Assembly (NCBI GenBank): GCA_023525715.1
Contig: CM042012.1
Location: forward strand, 63,709,205-63,773,204
Direction of reading: 5' to 3'
Length of the DNA stretch: 64,000 nt
From: Cichorium intybus
Taxonomy: Eukaryota > Streptophyta > Magnoliopsida > Asterales > Asteraceae
Made by a program: the position numbers and the translations under genes. The notes below the pieces were generated by a model. The model was not told the origin of the DNA. It searched no databases and saw only the letters and a program-made list of their open reading frames with translations. The stretch's first letter is position 1. Every line of letters starts with the position of its first letter. Positions 28,331 through 40,135 of this stretch are shown here, piece after piece.

Positions 28331-30374
28331 ATGTCTTCTGACCAATCCGTTCCCCACTCTAATCCAGGTAATGTCACCTCGATTCTGTCATTGTTCTCAA
28401 AGGTGACGTTAGACGGCACCAACTACAATGACTGGATCCGTAACATCAAAATGGCTTTAAGGTTTGAACACAAGGAGTATGTTCTGGAAACCGAGCTAGT
28501 TGAGGTTGACCCAGATACCGCTACTCCCGAGGAAGTCGCTGCATACACCAAACACTCAGATGATGCAACCAAAGTGGCCTGCATCATGATCGCTACCATG
28601 AACCATGAACTGCAGCGTATCTATGAGAACTATTGGCCTTACGAGATGCACAAAGAGCTTGCAGAAACGTTCCGCAAGCAAGAGCGCATCGAAAGGCGTG
28701 AGGTTGTAAAAGCTTTCACTAACGGCAAACCTAAAGATGGAGAGTCCATCTGCACTCATGTGCAAAGGATGCATGGTTATGTGGAAAGGCTTAGGAAGCT
28801 GGAAATGCCTATTCATGAGGATTTAGCTGTTGACATAGTGCTAAACTCCTTGCCTAGTTCTTATGACCAGTTCACACTGGCGTATCATTTGAACAACAAT
28901 CAGGCGACCCTGGCTGAATTACACCGCATGCTTCGTACTGCTGAAGACGGGATGAAGGGAAAAGGTCTGCTCCCTGTCAACCCGCCTGTCCTGGCTATTG
29001 GATCTGGTAAAGGAAAGAAAAGGAAGGGCCCCCGAAGCAAAATTGGAGGGAAAATACTCATGTCGGGTCATCTAGCAGTGCCCCGAGAGCCAAGTCTTCC
29101 GGCATTCCACATGTCCAGAACCCCAAGGAAACTGACTACTTCTACTGCAAGCAAAAGGGTCACTGGAAGAGAAGCTGCCCCACGTATCTGCAATACATCA
29201 AGGATGGCAAAGTGAAGCCATCACAAGCAGGTACATATTCTATATCTAATAACTCACCTGCTTCCTGTTCTTGGGTCCTTGACACAGGATGTGGTTTTCA
29301 TATCTGTTCTGATTTGCAGGGCCTAAAGGAAAGTAGGGAGCTGGAGCACGGTAGATTGAACCTGGTCATGGGCAATAGGCGAACGTCACCTGTTACCAAG
29401 ATCGGTGTCTATAGATTAGTGCTTAGTAGTGGAGTCTGTTTAGATTTACATAATTGTTGCTATTCGCCTGATATGGCAAACAACATAATTTCTTTTCATG
29501 CATTGTTCAGACAGGGCTTTTATTATGAATTTAATAAATTGAATGGTTCAATTTCTGTTTTCAAAAATGATGTTTTTATATTTAATGCTATGCCTTGTGA
29601 TGGAGTGTATGAATCTATTATGTGTGTTGATAATTATGGTAAAAATGTTTTAGCTATTGATTCTTCAAGCGGTGTAGAAAAGGCGTGTTTGTGGCACTGT
29701 CGCCTTGGCCATATCAACAAGAAACGCATCGCCCAACTCCAAAAGGATGGAGTGTTGGAATCATTCGACCTCGGGTCGGATGAGGTATGCAAATCTTGCT
29801 TGCTTGGCAATATGACAAAATCACCATTCAAAGGTTCCTTTGAAAGAGGTGAAGGTCTATTGGACATCATACACACAGATGTGTGTGGTCCCTTCAGAAC
29901 AACCACAAAAGATGGCACGCGGTTCTCTGTGATCTTACTGACGATTTTAGTAGATATGGGTATATCTAATTCATCAAGAATAAGTCAGATACCTTTGAAA
30001 AGTTCAAAGAGTTCAAAAATGAAGCAGAAAATCAATTGGGCAGAAAGATAAAGATGCTTAGATCCGGCAGAGGCGGTGAGTATCTTAGTATCGAGTTTCT
30101 CGATTACCTCAAGGAATGTGAAATTGTTTCACAGTTGTCGCCTCCAAGAACACCTCAGTTGAACGGTGTTGCTGAAAGGCGAAACCGAACCTTGTTGGAC
30201 ATGGTTCGTTCCATGATGATTTGAGCTTCACTTCCAATCCATTTATGGGGGTATGCCTTAGAGACTGTCGCCCATATCCTAAATCTTGTCCCAACCAAGA
30301 AGGTTACAAAAACACCGCACAAGATGTGGACGGGGAAAGTTCCCTCATTGGCACACATCAAAGTCTGAGACTGA
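28331..30374 (+). pseudogene. Copia gag, protease and integrase N-part (frameshifted)
   Basis: Gag starts MSSDQSVPHSNPGN and has the copia gag signature (LDGTNYNDWIRNIKMALR, then LNSLPSSYDQF). The frame shifts near 29030 inside the basic stretch. The zinc knuckle reads YFYCKQKGHWKRSCP, with the first Cys apparently replaced by Tyr. The protease site is VLDTGCGFHICSD (about 29277). Integrase follows with WHCRLGHINKK, CKSCLLGNM and HTDVCGP; another shift occurs near 29935. The second catalytic Asp is lost (RSGRGGEY in place of RSDRGGEY), while PQLNGVAERRNR remains. A TGA at 30222 and the SINE at 30375 finish the break. Confidence 0.92.
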
Positions 30375-30593
30375 ACCACAAGGGTGGTGCCTAGTTGGTT
30401 AGAGCTTGGTCTCCAAAGGTCAAAATGACCAGGAGGTGCCAAGTTCTAATCCAAGGAGGAACAAAAACCCCCTAGTGGCCACAGAGGTTCACCCGCGATG
30501 ACTCTGGGCTTCTCGCGAAGCAGGTAGTCGCCCGGGGATTAGTCGGTTCGCGAAAGCGTGTCGGAACCTCGGCTCCATAGGAGGCCAAAAAAA
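30375..30593 (+). mobile_element. tRNA-derived SINE inside the copia integrase
   Basis: The insert has a box A-like TAGTTGGTTAGAGC (about 30391) and a box B-like AAGTTCTAATCC (about 30439), the internal pol III promoter of a tRNA-type SINE. It ends in an A run of about ten. It is flanked by a 14-bp direct repeat AAAGTCTGAGACTG (30361-30374 and 30594-30607; the first As merge with the tail). Without it the integrase coding sequence is continuous. Length is about 219 bp, normal for plant SINEs. I cannot assign the family. Confidence 0.92.
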
Positions 30594-30607
30594 AAAGTCT
30601 GAGACTG

Positions 30608-32594
30608 TGAAGCTTTCGTGAGACGAGAGACTTCGGATAAGCTCGCGGAAAGAAGTGAAAGGTGTTTCTTCATCGGATACCTGAAACAGTCATTTCGATA
30701 CTTGTTCTACAGACCAAGCGAGGACGTGGTCTTTGTAGCAAGACGGGGGTTCTTTCGAGAGAGAGAGCTCATTTCCAATGAGGACAGTGGGAGTACGATC
30801 GATCTCGAAGAAATTCAGGAGACGCCCGATGAAACAACCTTAGAAGAAACTAGGAACCAACATGATGAAGAAGTTCCTGTTGGACCCACCGACATCTCAT
30901 TGCCCCTTAGGCGTTCGGGTAGAGTTAGCATGCCGTCCGAGTTTTATGGTTTCCATATTACTTCGGACGGTGACGCGTTGGTCAGTGATCGTACATTGAC
31001 TAATTTGGATGAGCCAGCTAACTACCGCAAAGCAGTGGCGGGCCCCGAGTCTGCCAAGTGGAAAGAGGCAATGGACAGCGAGATTAAGTCCATGTATGAC
31101 AATCAAGTTTGGAACTTGGTTGAAAATGTGCCGGGTCGAAAGACAATCGGGTGCAAGTGGATCTTCAAGAAGAAGACCGACATGGATGGTAAAGTACATA
31201 CTTATAAAGCTCGGCTGGTCGCGAAGGGATTCACTCAAACCCCGGGGGTTGACTATGATGAAACCTTCTCACCAGTAGCCAAGATTAAGTCAATCAGGAT
31301 AATGCTTGCCATAGCTGCGTTTCATGATTATGAAATTTGGCAGATGGATGTCAAAACCGCTTTCCTTAACGGGAAACTGACTGAGGATGTCTACATGAGT
31401 CAACCAGAAGGTTTTATAGACACAAAGCATCCTGATAAAGTATGTAAGCTTGAAAGATCAATCTACGGGTTGCAGCAAGCATCTCGCAGCTAGAATCTCT
31501 GCTTCCATGAGAAAGTCAAAGAGTTTGGCTTCTCTAGGAGTGAAGATGAGTCCTGTGTATATGTCAAGGCTAGTGGGAGTATTGTCACTTTTCTGGTGCC
31601 GTATGTTGATGACATACTGCTCATGGGAAACGACATTCCGACCTTGCAAGATGTCAAGTCTTGGCTCGGGAAGTGTTTCGCCATGAAAGACCTAGGAGAA
31701 GCTGCCTATATTCTCGGGATAAGAATACTTAGAGATAGAAAGAGAAAATTAATAGGTCTAAGTCAGTGTACATATTTGGAAAAAGTGTTAAAAAGGTTTA
31801 ACATGGAAAATTCCAAAAAGGGAGAGCTACGAATCCAAAGTAATGCTAAATTGAGTAAGACTCAAAGCCCGAGTACCGATGAGGAAATAGCTGAGATGAG
31901 TCGGGTACCTTATGCTTCGGCAGTAGGATCAATCATGTATGCTATGACATGTACTCGTCCCGACGTATCGTTTGCACTGAGCATGGTTAGTCGGTTCCAG
32001 GGTAATCCTGGAAAGACACATTGGATTGCAGTTAAGAACATACTCAAGTATCTACGAAGGACAAAGAATATGGTATTAGTCCTTGGTGGCAGTGATGGCT
32101 TGAAAGTGAGTGGATATACAGATGCCAGCTTCCAGACAGACAGGGACAGTGGTCGGTCCCAGTCGGGCTATATATTTCTTTTGAACGGTGGTGCGGTCAC
32201 TTGGAAAAGTTCCAAGCAGGAAACGGTGGCTGATTCAACGTGCGTATCAGAGTACATTGCAGCGAGTGAAGCGTCTAAGGAAGCGGCTTGGCTGAAGAAC
32301 TTTATCGGTGACCTTGGAGTTGTCCCGAGCATTCAGGAGCCGATGGAACTATTCTGCGATAATGAAGGAGCGGTCGCTTTGACAAAAGAACCGCGAGACC
32401 ATGGAAAGTCCAGGCATATCGAAAGAAAGTACCACTATATTCGACATCAAGTAGAAGAAGGTCACTTACTGGTTAAGAGAGTATCATTAGAAGACAATCC
32501 TGCTGATCCTTTGACTAAGGCACTAAGCAGGATCAAGCATAATCAGCATGCTCGGAGCATTGGTCTGAAGGATGATATTAGCTTTAGTAATTAG
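30608..32594 (+). pseudogene. Copia integrase C-part, reverse transcriptase and RNase H
   Basis: One frame continues from the post-SINE integrase tail (RRETSDKLAERSERCFFIGY) through RT to RNase H, broken only by TAG at 31491 (after QASRS, where Trp is expected). RT has WIFKKKTDMDGKVHTYKARL, MDVKTAFLNGKL, SIYGLQQASR and PYVDDILLMG, so the YVDD site is intact. RNase H has TDASFQTDRD, VSEYIAASEASKEAAWL, FCDNEGAVAL and the H-rich RHIERKYHYIRH. The end is KDDISFSN. The codon before the SINE duplication also carries a TGA in place of Trp. Confidence 0.93.
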
Positions 32595-33425
32595 ATAGAT
32601 TTGAAACTTGTAAACAGTATAAATATAATTGACTTGGTGATTTTATAATTGAGATTTATAAATGAGTATTGTTACTACCTTTGTCAATTGTTCATTATCG
32701 TGTTTCTATATTTGCATGTTTAAACTTCCTAAATAATTAGATTATTTGAAATTCCATAGTCAATCACACTGTTAGGGAGTAATTGTGAATGAAGACTGTC
32801 ATGAATCGGTTGTAGATTGTATAATGAGTTAGACATTGCAGTAAGACTGCTGCAACACTCATGAGTACTTAGAAAATAGAGATTTGAGTAAGACTGCTTC
32901 ATGGATTACATCACGAGCATTGTTAAGACGATAATATCCTTTGATCTTTAAGTGGAGAGATATGATATGTAATTTGCGAGACAAGTACTTATTGATAATG
33001 TGAAAACGCGTCGGTAACTCGGTGTTATAAAACGCATTATTATGAGTATTCTGACTAGCAAAAGGTATAGACATATAAGTCAAAACTTATCCATCCCATG
33101 ACCTGATGGGGCAACAGATATCTGTAGGCCTCTCGATGATTTTGAAGTTGACTGAAAGTGTTGGCCAACCGGGACTAAATTGATGTGTTCAATTAGTAGT
33201 CTCAAAAGTCATATGCAAATCAGAAATCGAGAAACAGAGTATCAGACCAAGATTGATTTTATCCATGTCTGGAGTCTGAGAATATCTTGGTGGACGGAGG
33301 ATCATCTGATCACTTATCTTTGGACAGAACTGACTGGGTCAGAGTTCAGGACAGTTTCTGGGAAACTGATATTAATCGGAAGGTAAACAGACAATTAAAG
33401 TCATAGACTTATCCAAGTGGGAGAC
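32595..33425 (+). other. 3' internal non-coding region of nested copia
   Basis: No ORF is supported. It ends in the purine-rich AAGTGGGAGAC tract beside the 3' LTR. It is homologous to 367-850. Confidence 0.75.
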
Positions 33426-34200
33426 TGTTGGATTAGGTGTCTAATCCATGACTTATAGTTGTATTTATCTTGTTAATAGAAGCAAAGTCCATTTGGGTTG
33501 CCCTCACAGCTGGAGGATTGATGTATGGTACAGTAGAGAGAATGGTTGATTTATTAATTGTTTAATAAATCAATAAAAAATAAATATATGGTTTATTAAT
33601 ATATTTAAGTGTTAATATATTAATTAGAAACTATATTAATTAATTGAGATTTAATCTAGAATTAATCGAATTTAATTTGGTGATTAAATAAATTAATAAA
33701 AGGTGCAGGGACTGGTTTGTATTTATTCAATAGTTGAATAACTGGCAAGGTAAAAACCAGGGACCAAAATGGTGCCACCCTAGAGGTTCCTCCAGGGTTT
33801 GGCGAAACCCAAATTACGGTTTTGGGAAGCCTGGTCCAAGTGGTCAAAAGGCTTGTCCATTTGGAGGCTCCTTAGGGTTTCAAGTGTAACCCTAGGAGGC
33901 TATAAAAGGAACCCCCTGGGCACCTCATATCTCACGCCATCTCTCTCTCTCTCTCTGTTACTCTGTTGAACTGTTTTCTCCATTGCTTTGGGTGTGACTT
34001 GCATTTGAGGCAGGATTGCTTTGTTGCTAGCTTCAAGAACAAGATCAAGAAAGGTTGGTTATTCTCATTTGATCTTTAGAAATTAATTGTTTCCTTTAGG
34101 TTTTAGTTTATTATCTTCATAGAAGAAAACATGGATCATATTAGGGTTGCATGTGAACCATAGGAATTTATTTGTTCACTGATTGCATAGAAACCCTTCA
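33426..34200 (+). repeat. 3' LTR of nested copia
   Basis: Matches the 5' LTR closely. The telo-box palindrome is mutated here (GAAACCCAAATTACGGTTTT at about 33804-33823), and the (CT)n leader run is longer. Confidence 0.96.
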
Positions 34201-34205
34201 GATAG

Positions 34206-35738
34206 TTGATATTGCTGATCGGAGGGATGTTATAGTAAACATCCATTATGTTAATTGTCGGCTTGAAATCAACGGGATTTCATTCCTTATTGATTTGAAG
34301 CCGATGACTACTCGTGCGTTCGATGTAATAGTTGGAATGGACTGGTTAGACGATAATAGGGCGAATATGGATTGTCACGGAAAGACCATTTCTGTGAGAA
34401 CTCTAAGCGGATCCCGAACGTTAATACGAGGCGAGCATCGTTTTCAACATATTCCGGTTGTATCTTTCGCGAGAGCGTGGAAGGTATACCGAAAGAGGTG
34501 TCCTTTTATTTATGGCGTATGTTACTCCAATTGAACCTTAACATTCCACTGTGAAGGATGTTGATGTAGTAAAAGATTTTGCTGATGTTTTTCCTGACGA
34601 TCTTCACGGCTTACTGCCAAATCGTCAAATAGAGTTTGTTATCGATTTAGTTCCGGGAGCGAAACCGATAGCTCGAGCACCCTATCGGTTGGCACCGTCA
34701 GAGATGGAGGAGTTAAAGAAACAACTACAAGAACTTTTAGATTACGGTTTCATTCGTCCGAGTTGGTCTCCGTGGGGTGCTCCGATATTGTTTGTTCGAA
34801 AGAAAGATGGTTCTATGCGCATGTGCATAGACTACCGCGAGTTAAATAAAATTACCGTGAAGAATTGTTATCCCTTACCGAGAATCGATGATCTGTTCGA
34901 TCAATTGGAGGGAGCGGTATATTTTTCGAAGATTGACTTGAGGTCAGGATATCATCAATTAAGAGTAAGAGAATCTGACGTCCCGAAGACAGCATTTCGC
35001 ACCCGATATGGTCACTATGAGTTTTTAGTAATGTCGTTTGGATTGACGAATGCCCCGGCGGCCTTTATAGACTTGATGAATCGAGCTTGTCATCCATTTT
35101 TAGACAAGTTCGTAATCGTGTTTATTGACGATATTTTGATTTATTCCAAGAGCTGGGATGAGCACAAACAACATTTACAACTAATTATAAATCTTCTTCG
35201 CAAGGAAAAGTTGTACACAAAATTTTGAAAGTGTGAGTTTTGGTTGCAAGAGATTCAATTTCTTGGTCATGTGATAAACAAAGAAGACATTAAAGTAGAT
35301 CCTGCCAAGATAGAAGTAGTGATGAGTTGGGCACCACCCAAAAGTCCGACTGAGATTCAGAGCTTCTTGGGACTAGCCGGTTATTATTGGCGATTTGTTG
35401 AAAATTTTTTGAGTATTGCATTGCCCTTAACAAAGCTGACCAGAAAGACAGAGAAGTTCATCTGGATTGAAGCACAACAAGAAGCCTTTGAAAAACTGAG
35501 ACGTGCGTTATATGAAGCCCCAGTGTTGGCATTGACTCAAGGTGGAGAATACTTTATTCTTTTTACCGATGTTTCACAAATTGGTCTTGGATGTGTACTA
35601 ATGCAGAGGGGGCGAGTAATTGCGTATGCATCCCGACAACTAAAGTCTCATGAGCAAATGTATCCGGTGCATGATTTGGAGTTAGCCGCCATTGTTTTCG
35701 CATTAAAGATTTGGTGACATTATCTTTATGGAGTGAAG
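34206..35738 (+). pseudogene. Gypsy protease end, reverse transcriptase and RNase H start
   Basis: The protease continues with FDVIVGMDWL after the copia insertion. RT (from about 34551) has the gypsy signatures YRLAPSEMEELKKQLQELL, GFIRPSWSPWGAPILFVRKK, MCIDYRELNKITVKN, LPRIDDLFDQL and FIDDILIYSKS, so the active-site Asp pair is present. A TGA at 35226 interrupts KF*KCEFW. RNase H begins FTDVSQIGLGCVLMQ...YASRQLKSHE and is cut by a TGA and then by the hAT element. Nothing here is translatable as one protein. Confidence 0.93.
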
Positions 35739-37436
35739 CAAGGTTGTCAAGATCGGGATCCCACCGTGGATCGTTTTCTGTTTTGCAAAATCGTGATCGT
35801 AAGATCGAATCGGAATCGTAAGATCCTACCAAAAACAATGTAGTTATAAGTTTAAAACATGAAAACCACATCTTGATCCATCAGTTGATTATTCAAAAGT
35901 TCTAAAATGTTCAAAACATGCATCATAAGCTCACAACTAATAGATATTTCCAATCTAATCTAACATAACAAACGAATCATCCATATCATTTCTATTTCCT
36001 AAATCTAAATCAAGAAAGTCTTCATCTTCACCACCAATATGCGTTTGAGTTTGACTTGAACTTGAACCATCAAAAAGGTTCATCCAATCTTCATTTGCAT
36101 GATGATTAAAAGATTCTTCTACAGTAATCCACTCATCATCGGAACCAACATCATCAAGATTCAATGTTTCAAGTCCAGCTACATCGTGCTCTTTTCTTTT
36201 TTTATCATCTCTTTCGGTCAACTTCAAGTTGTACATTACATACACAAGATCATTCATCCTCTATTGATGTAGTCGATTTCTTCTCTTAGAATGTACCTAA
36301 ACAACAAAATAAAAGAATAAAGGAAAATTTAGATGATGGTATAATAAATCAACACTAAAACAATAATATTGTTACTTGTAACATACCATCTCAAAAGCAC
36401 TCCAATTCCTCTCACATCCAGATGAGGAACATGTCAAAGTAGCAAATTGAACTCTAACATTTTCGCGGACCTGTTGACAAGGTGTGACATTGTTACTGGT
36501 TCGTGCTAAGTGATGTTTTAATCTATAGATCCCACCACTAAATACTGATTTACAATGTTTACACATCACCCTCCTCTCACCCATTTTCGTGCCATGCTCC
36601 CATCAGACATCCGTTGTAGCCCCAGAAGCATTTTTTCTCATATGTTTACTACTCGTAGATGATGGTGCATAAGTAGTTGTAGGTTGTGATCCAGAACCAC
36701 TATTCATCCTGTTAAGAACAACATCAGAAATATCATGAATAATTCTGATTAACTGATTACAATCCTACAACTTAGAACATAATAACATATACTTAAAAGC
36801 AATTGATTAGAACATAATCTCAAGGCTGTTAGTTACTTAGGCCTGTTGGAATTTAGAAGTTAGATCTTAGAACCAGAAAGCTTAGAAGTTAGAACATAAT
36901 CACGTAAAGAGAGCTTAGAACTTAGAACCAGAAAGCTTAGAACTTAGAACCAGAAGTTTAGACTCTAAAAGATGATAATATTCCAAGTTTCACATACCTG
37001 TAATCGCATTTACTGATGAGGGATTACAGCATTACGCATTTACTGACGAGGGATTACGCATTTACTGACCGCCAATTGAGAGTTGAGACATCGAAGCATT
37101 GAAGTTTGAGTGTAATCAGAGACGAAGGGGGGAGAAAACGAGTCTAGGGCTTGGTCAACGAATTTTAAAACCCTCCGGCCCGCTTTTCCCTTTTGATTCT
37201 GTGATTGGATTTTTCCGTTTCCATGACTTTCCGATTTTGCCCTTTTAGGGTCAATGAAAATAAATAGTCAACATGTAGGATCGACTCGCTACCGTTTTTA
37301 CGATCCCATCACCGATTTTACGATTCTGCAACAATTCAATCAGAAAACGAGTCTATTAGGACCGGGATCGAAATACAAACGTAAGATCGTAGGATCGGAC
37401 GATCCTACGATCAGGATCGCGTTTTTGATAACCTTG
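35739..37436 (-). mobile_element. hAT DNA transposon, internally deleted
   Basis: Inverted ends CAAGGTTGTCAAGATCG and (complement) CAAGGTTATCAAAAACG are flanked by an 8-bp target duplication with one mismatch (GAGTGAAG 35731-35738, GTGTGAAG 37437-37444). Both subterminal regions are full of GATCGTAAGATC-type repeats in both orientations, as expected for transposase-binding sites. The interior holds a minus-strand transposase remnant. It interrupts the gypsy RNase H. Confidence 0.9.
35955..36707 (-). pseudogene. hAT transposase remnant: BED finger joined to dimerisation domain
   Basis: Starting MNSGSGSQPTT at 36707, the frame has one TGA, then a BED-type zinc finger (CKHCKSVFSGGIYRLKHHLA). 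About 15 residues later it passes directly into the conserved hATC block LTCSSSGCERNWSAFE, so the whole catalytic core is deleted. A 90-bp intron with GT...AG ends (36386-36297) splits the hATC block; after it VHSKRRNRLHQ, a TAG, and MNDLVYVMYNLKL follow the family pattern. The tail is acidic (DDVGSDDEW, GGEDEDFLDLDL). It could bind DNA and dimerise but not cut, if it were expressed at all. Confidence 0.88.
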
Positions 37437-37444
37437 GTGTGAAG

Positions 37445-38730
37445 TTCTAGGTGTACTCAGATCACAAGTGTCTAAAGTATCTATTTGACCAAAAAGAGTT
37501 AAATATAAGACAGCGAAGATGGATGGATCTTTTAAAACAATATGATTGTGAAATACTTTACCATCCTGGTACAGTAAACGTAGTTGCAGAGGCGTTAAGT
37601 CGAAAAGAACCACCTATTCGAGTCGTTTTAGCTCGAATGGGAGTGGTTAGTAAATTACCAGAAATGATTCAATGTGCCTAGAGAGAAGCGAATGACATGA
37701 AGAGTGAGAGAATGGTTGGCTATATAGATAAATAAGTTGCAAATGCACAAGGAGTGAAGACTTTTCAGGGACGAGTGTGGGTCCCAAGACACGGAGAAAT
37801 GAGACAGCTGTTACTTGAAGATGCACATTGTACACGGTATTCAATCCATCCAGATAGTACAAAGATGTATAGAAGTCTAAAGCCGTTTTACTGGTGGCCG
37901 GGAATGAATGTGATGTTGGGAGATGTGTGGAGAAATGCCTGACTTGTTTACAAGTCAAGGCAAATCATCAAAAACCGTATGGGTCAGTGCAGCCACTACC
38001 GGTACCGATGAAAAAGTGGGATGAGATTTCTATGGACTTTATTACTAAATTACCTCGAACTCCGCGATGGTTCAATTCCATTTGGGTGATTGTTGATAGG
38101 CTGACCAAGTCAGCACAATTCATTCCTATACGAGAAGATTACCAAGTGTCCAAACTAGCATGGATTTATATTAGAGAAGTGATGAGACTGCACAGGGTGC
38201 CCACCTCGATAGTCTCTGATCGTGATAGTCGTTTTACTTCGCATTTTGGCAAAGTTTTCAAAAACACTTAGTAACTAAAGCCTTGATGAGTACGGCTTAT
38301 CATCCACAGACCGATGGACAAACGGAAATAACTATACAGACATTGGAAGATATGCTTAGAGCTTCGGTGATTGATTTTGGAGGTAGTTGAGACGATCATT
38401 TACCTTTGGCTGAATTTACGTATAACAATTCATATCATTCTAGCATTCAGATGGCACGCTTCGAGGCGTTATATGCATCAATGTGTTGAACACCGTCATG
38501 TTAGTCAGAAGCGGGAGAAAAGCCACTAGCAGGTCCCGAGATTATAACTGAAACTGAGGCAAAGATTAAAAGTATTTGTGAACATCTGAGAATTGCTCAA
38601 CAGCGTCAGAAACAATACGCGGATAAACGAAGGAAACCATTGGAGTTTCAAATTGGAGATATGGTAATGTTGAAAGTGTCTCCCTGGAAGGGAATTATTC
38701 GTTTTGGTAAGCGTGGCAAGCTAAGTCCAC
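37445..38730 (+). pseudogene. Gypsy RNase H end and integrase
   Basis: RNase H resumes with YSDHKCLKYLFDQKELNIRQRRWM and VVAEALSRK. Integrase shows the zinc-binding HCTRYSIHPDSTKMYRSLKPFYWWPG and, after a frameshift near 37930, CLTCLQVKANHQ. The core has MDFITKLPRT, VDRLTKSAQFIP, VSDRDSRFTSHFG and, after a shift near 38271, TAYHPQTDGQTE, so the D, D and E positions are present. Several stops follow (for example near 38388 and 38487). The GDMVMLKVSPWKG block leads to the MITE insertion. Confidence 0.9.
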
Positions 38731-39489
38731 TAGGGGTGAGCGTGGTGCGGTGTGGTGCGGTTTTAGCATAAAACCGCAACTCGTACCGCTAGGTGCAGTT
38801 TTTATTTGTGTAAAACAATATGTTACGGTTTTTTTGCGGTACAGTTTTTGCGGTTTATTTTGCGGTTGCGGTTTGTAGCGGTGCGGTGTCGATTTTAAAC
38901 CGCAAATTGAGGTATTGATCCACCCTGTAAATTACAAGTACATTGGTTACAAAACTCGTTCACTCTACTTTATCACTAACTAATTGGTTTCAGAAATTAA
39001 ATAAAGTAAGATTTATTTAAGATTATGGGTTCACTGAAAACGCAGTTAACTTAAAATGGGAAAGAGTTATAATATGAGCAAGAGGCGATGAGCGAAGGGG
39101 GAGACGGCCGGAGGAGATGAACGAAGGGGGAGGCATGCCAGAGTTCTGCACGAGTGAGTTCGAGGATGAGTGCAACTAGAGAAGCTTTTGGGTTCGTGAA
39201 TGAAGACAGTGAGCGAAGACGCTTTTGAATTGCTTTTGAACGGAGGGGATGAACGAACGGAGGAGATGAACGAAATTTCTATTGAAGCTTGACTGCTTGA
39301 GGGTCTGAGAGAGAGGAGAGGTACGAGATTGATTTAGGTTTGTGTTTTCTCTAATTTCTTTTGGTACGTTTTCGTTTCCCCACAGTATTCCAAAATTTTC
39401 AATTCCCCTCTAATTCTTTTTTCTAAATTATAAATAAGTAAATAGACTCTACACTTTAATGTTTAATTTCATTAAATTATCAATATACA

Positions 39490-39520
<31 letters not shown>

Positions 39521-39749
39521 ATATATATATATATATATATATAATTTAAATATATAATAAATTTTGCGGTGCGGTTTCGGTAAATTTGCACGGTTTTTCA
39601 AGCTAAACCCGCAACGCACCTTGCTTTGCGGTTGCGGTTTTTGCGGTTTCGGTTTTTTGCGGTTTTTTGCGGTTTTACGGTTTTGCGGTAGCGGTAAATG
39701 CGGTTTTTGGCACGGTTTTGGTTTTCGGTTCGGTTTTTGCTCAGCCCTA
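38731..39749. mobile_element. Non-autonomous hAT-type element (MITE-like, 1.0 kb)
   Basis: Ends are TAGGGGTGAGC and (complement) TAGGGCTGAGC, flanked by a perfect 8-bp duplication AAGTCCAC (38723-38730, 39750-39757). Removing it restores the gypsy reading KLSPRFIGPF. Both subterminal regions are packed with GCGGTTTT-type repeats in opposite orientations. The centre holds an (AAAT)n/(TA)n stretch (39489-39543). No transposase was found. Confidence 0.92.
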
Positions 39750-40070
39750 AAGTCCACGGTTTATCGGACCTTTTATTGTAATTCAACACGTAGGAGCAGT
39801 AGCTTATAAAATCGAGCTTCCTGATGAGTTACCGGGAATTCATAATGTGTTTCATATATCACATCTTCGTAAGACCTTATATGATGAGTCTACACGAGTT
39901 TCCTTGACCGAGGTTCAATTAGACGAGAAGTTACAACATCAAGAACAACCAGAGAAAATTTTAGACAGAAAAATAAAGATGTTGCAGAACAAGGAGATTG
40001 GAATTGTGAAGATACAGTGGAGACATCATCGAGGTACAGATGTCACATGGGAACCTAAAGAAGAGATGTG
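39750..40070 (+). pseudogene. Gypsy integrase tail with chromodomain-like end
   Basis: The frame resumes with the FIGPF block and continues ELPDELPGIHNVFHISHLRK, then ends in a chromodomain-like segment (IGIVKIQWRHHRGTDVTWEPKEEM). This C-terminal module is typical of chromoviruses such as Tekay/Del and is thought to guide integration to heterochromatin. The stop is at 40069-40071. A polypurine tract GAAGGGGGAGA follows at about 40120, before the LTR. Confidence 0.88.
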
Positions 40071-40135
40071 ATCCAAATACCCGTTTTTGTTTCAAGAGAT
40101 TCCGAGGTCGGAATCTTTTGAAGGGGGAGATAACT

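Larger units (their letters stand above)
26287..34200 (+). mobile_element. Ty1/copia element nested in the gypsy protease
   Basis: A full-length element of 7.9 kb has LTRs TGTTGGATTAGG...ACCCTTCA at both ends and a perfect 5-bp target duplication GATAG (26282-26286 and 34201-34205). A tRNA-Met primer site follows the 5' LTR. Gag and pol are recognisable but carry frameshifts, stops and a SINE. The LTRs are similar, with small differences such as a longer (CT)n run in the 3' copy. Confidence 0.97.

Noticed and set aside
30375..30460. A possible tRNA gene
   Set aside because: Box A and B are present, but the sequence cannot fold into a full cloverleaf, and the A tail plus long target duplication show a SINE.
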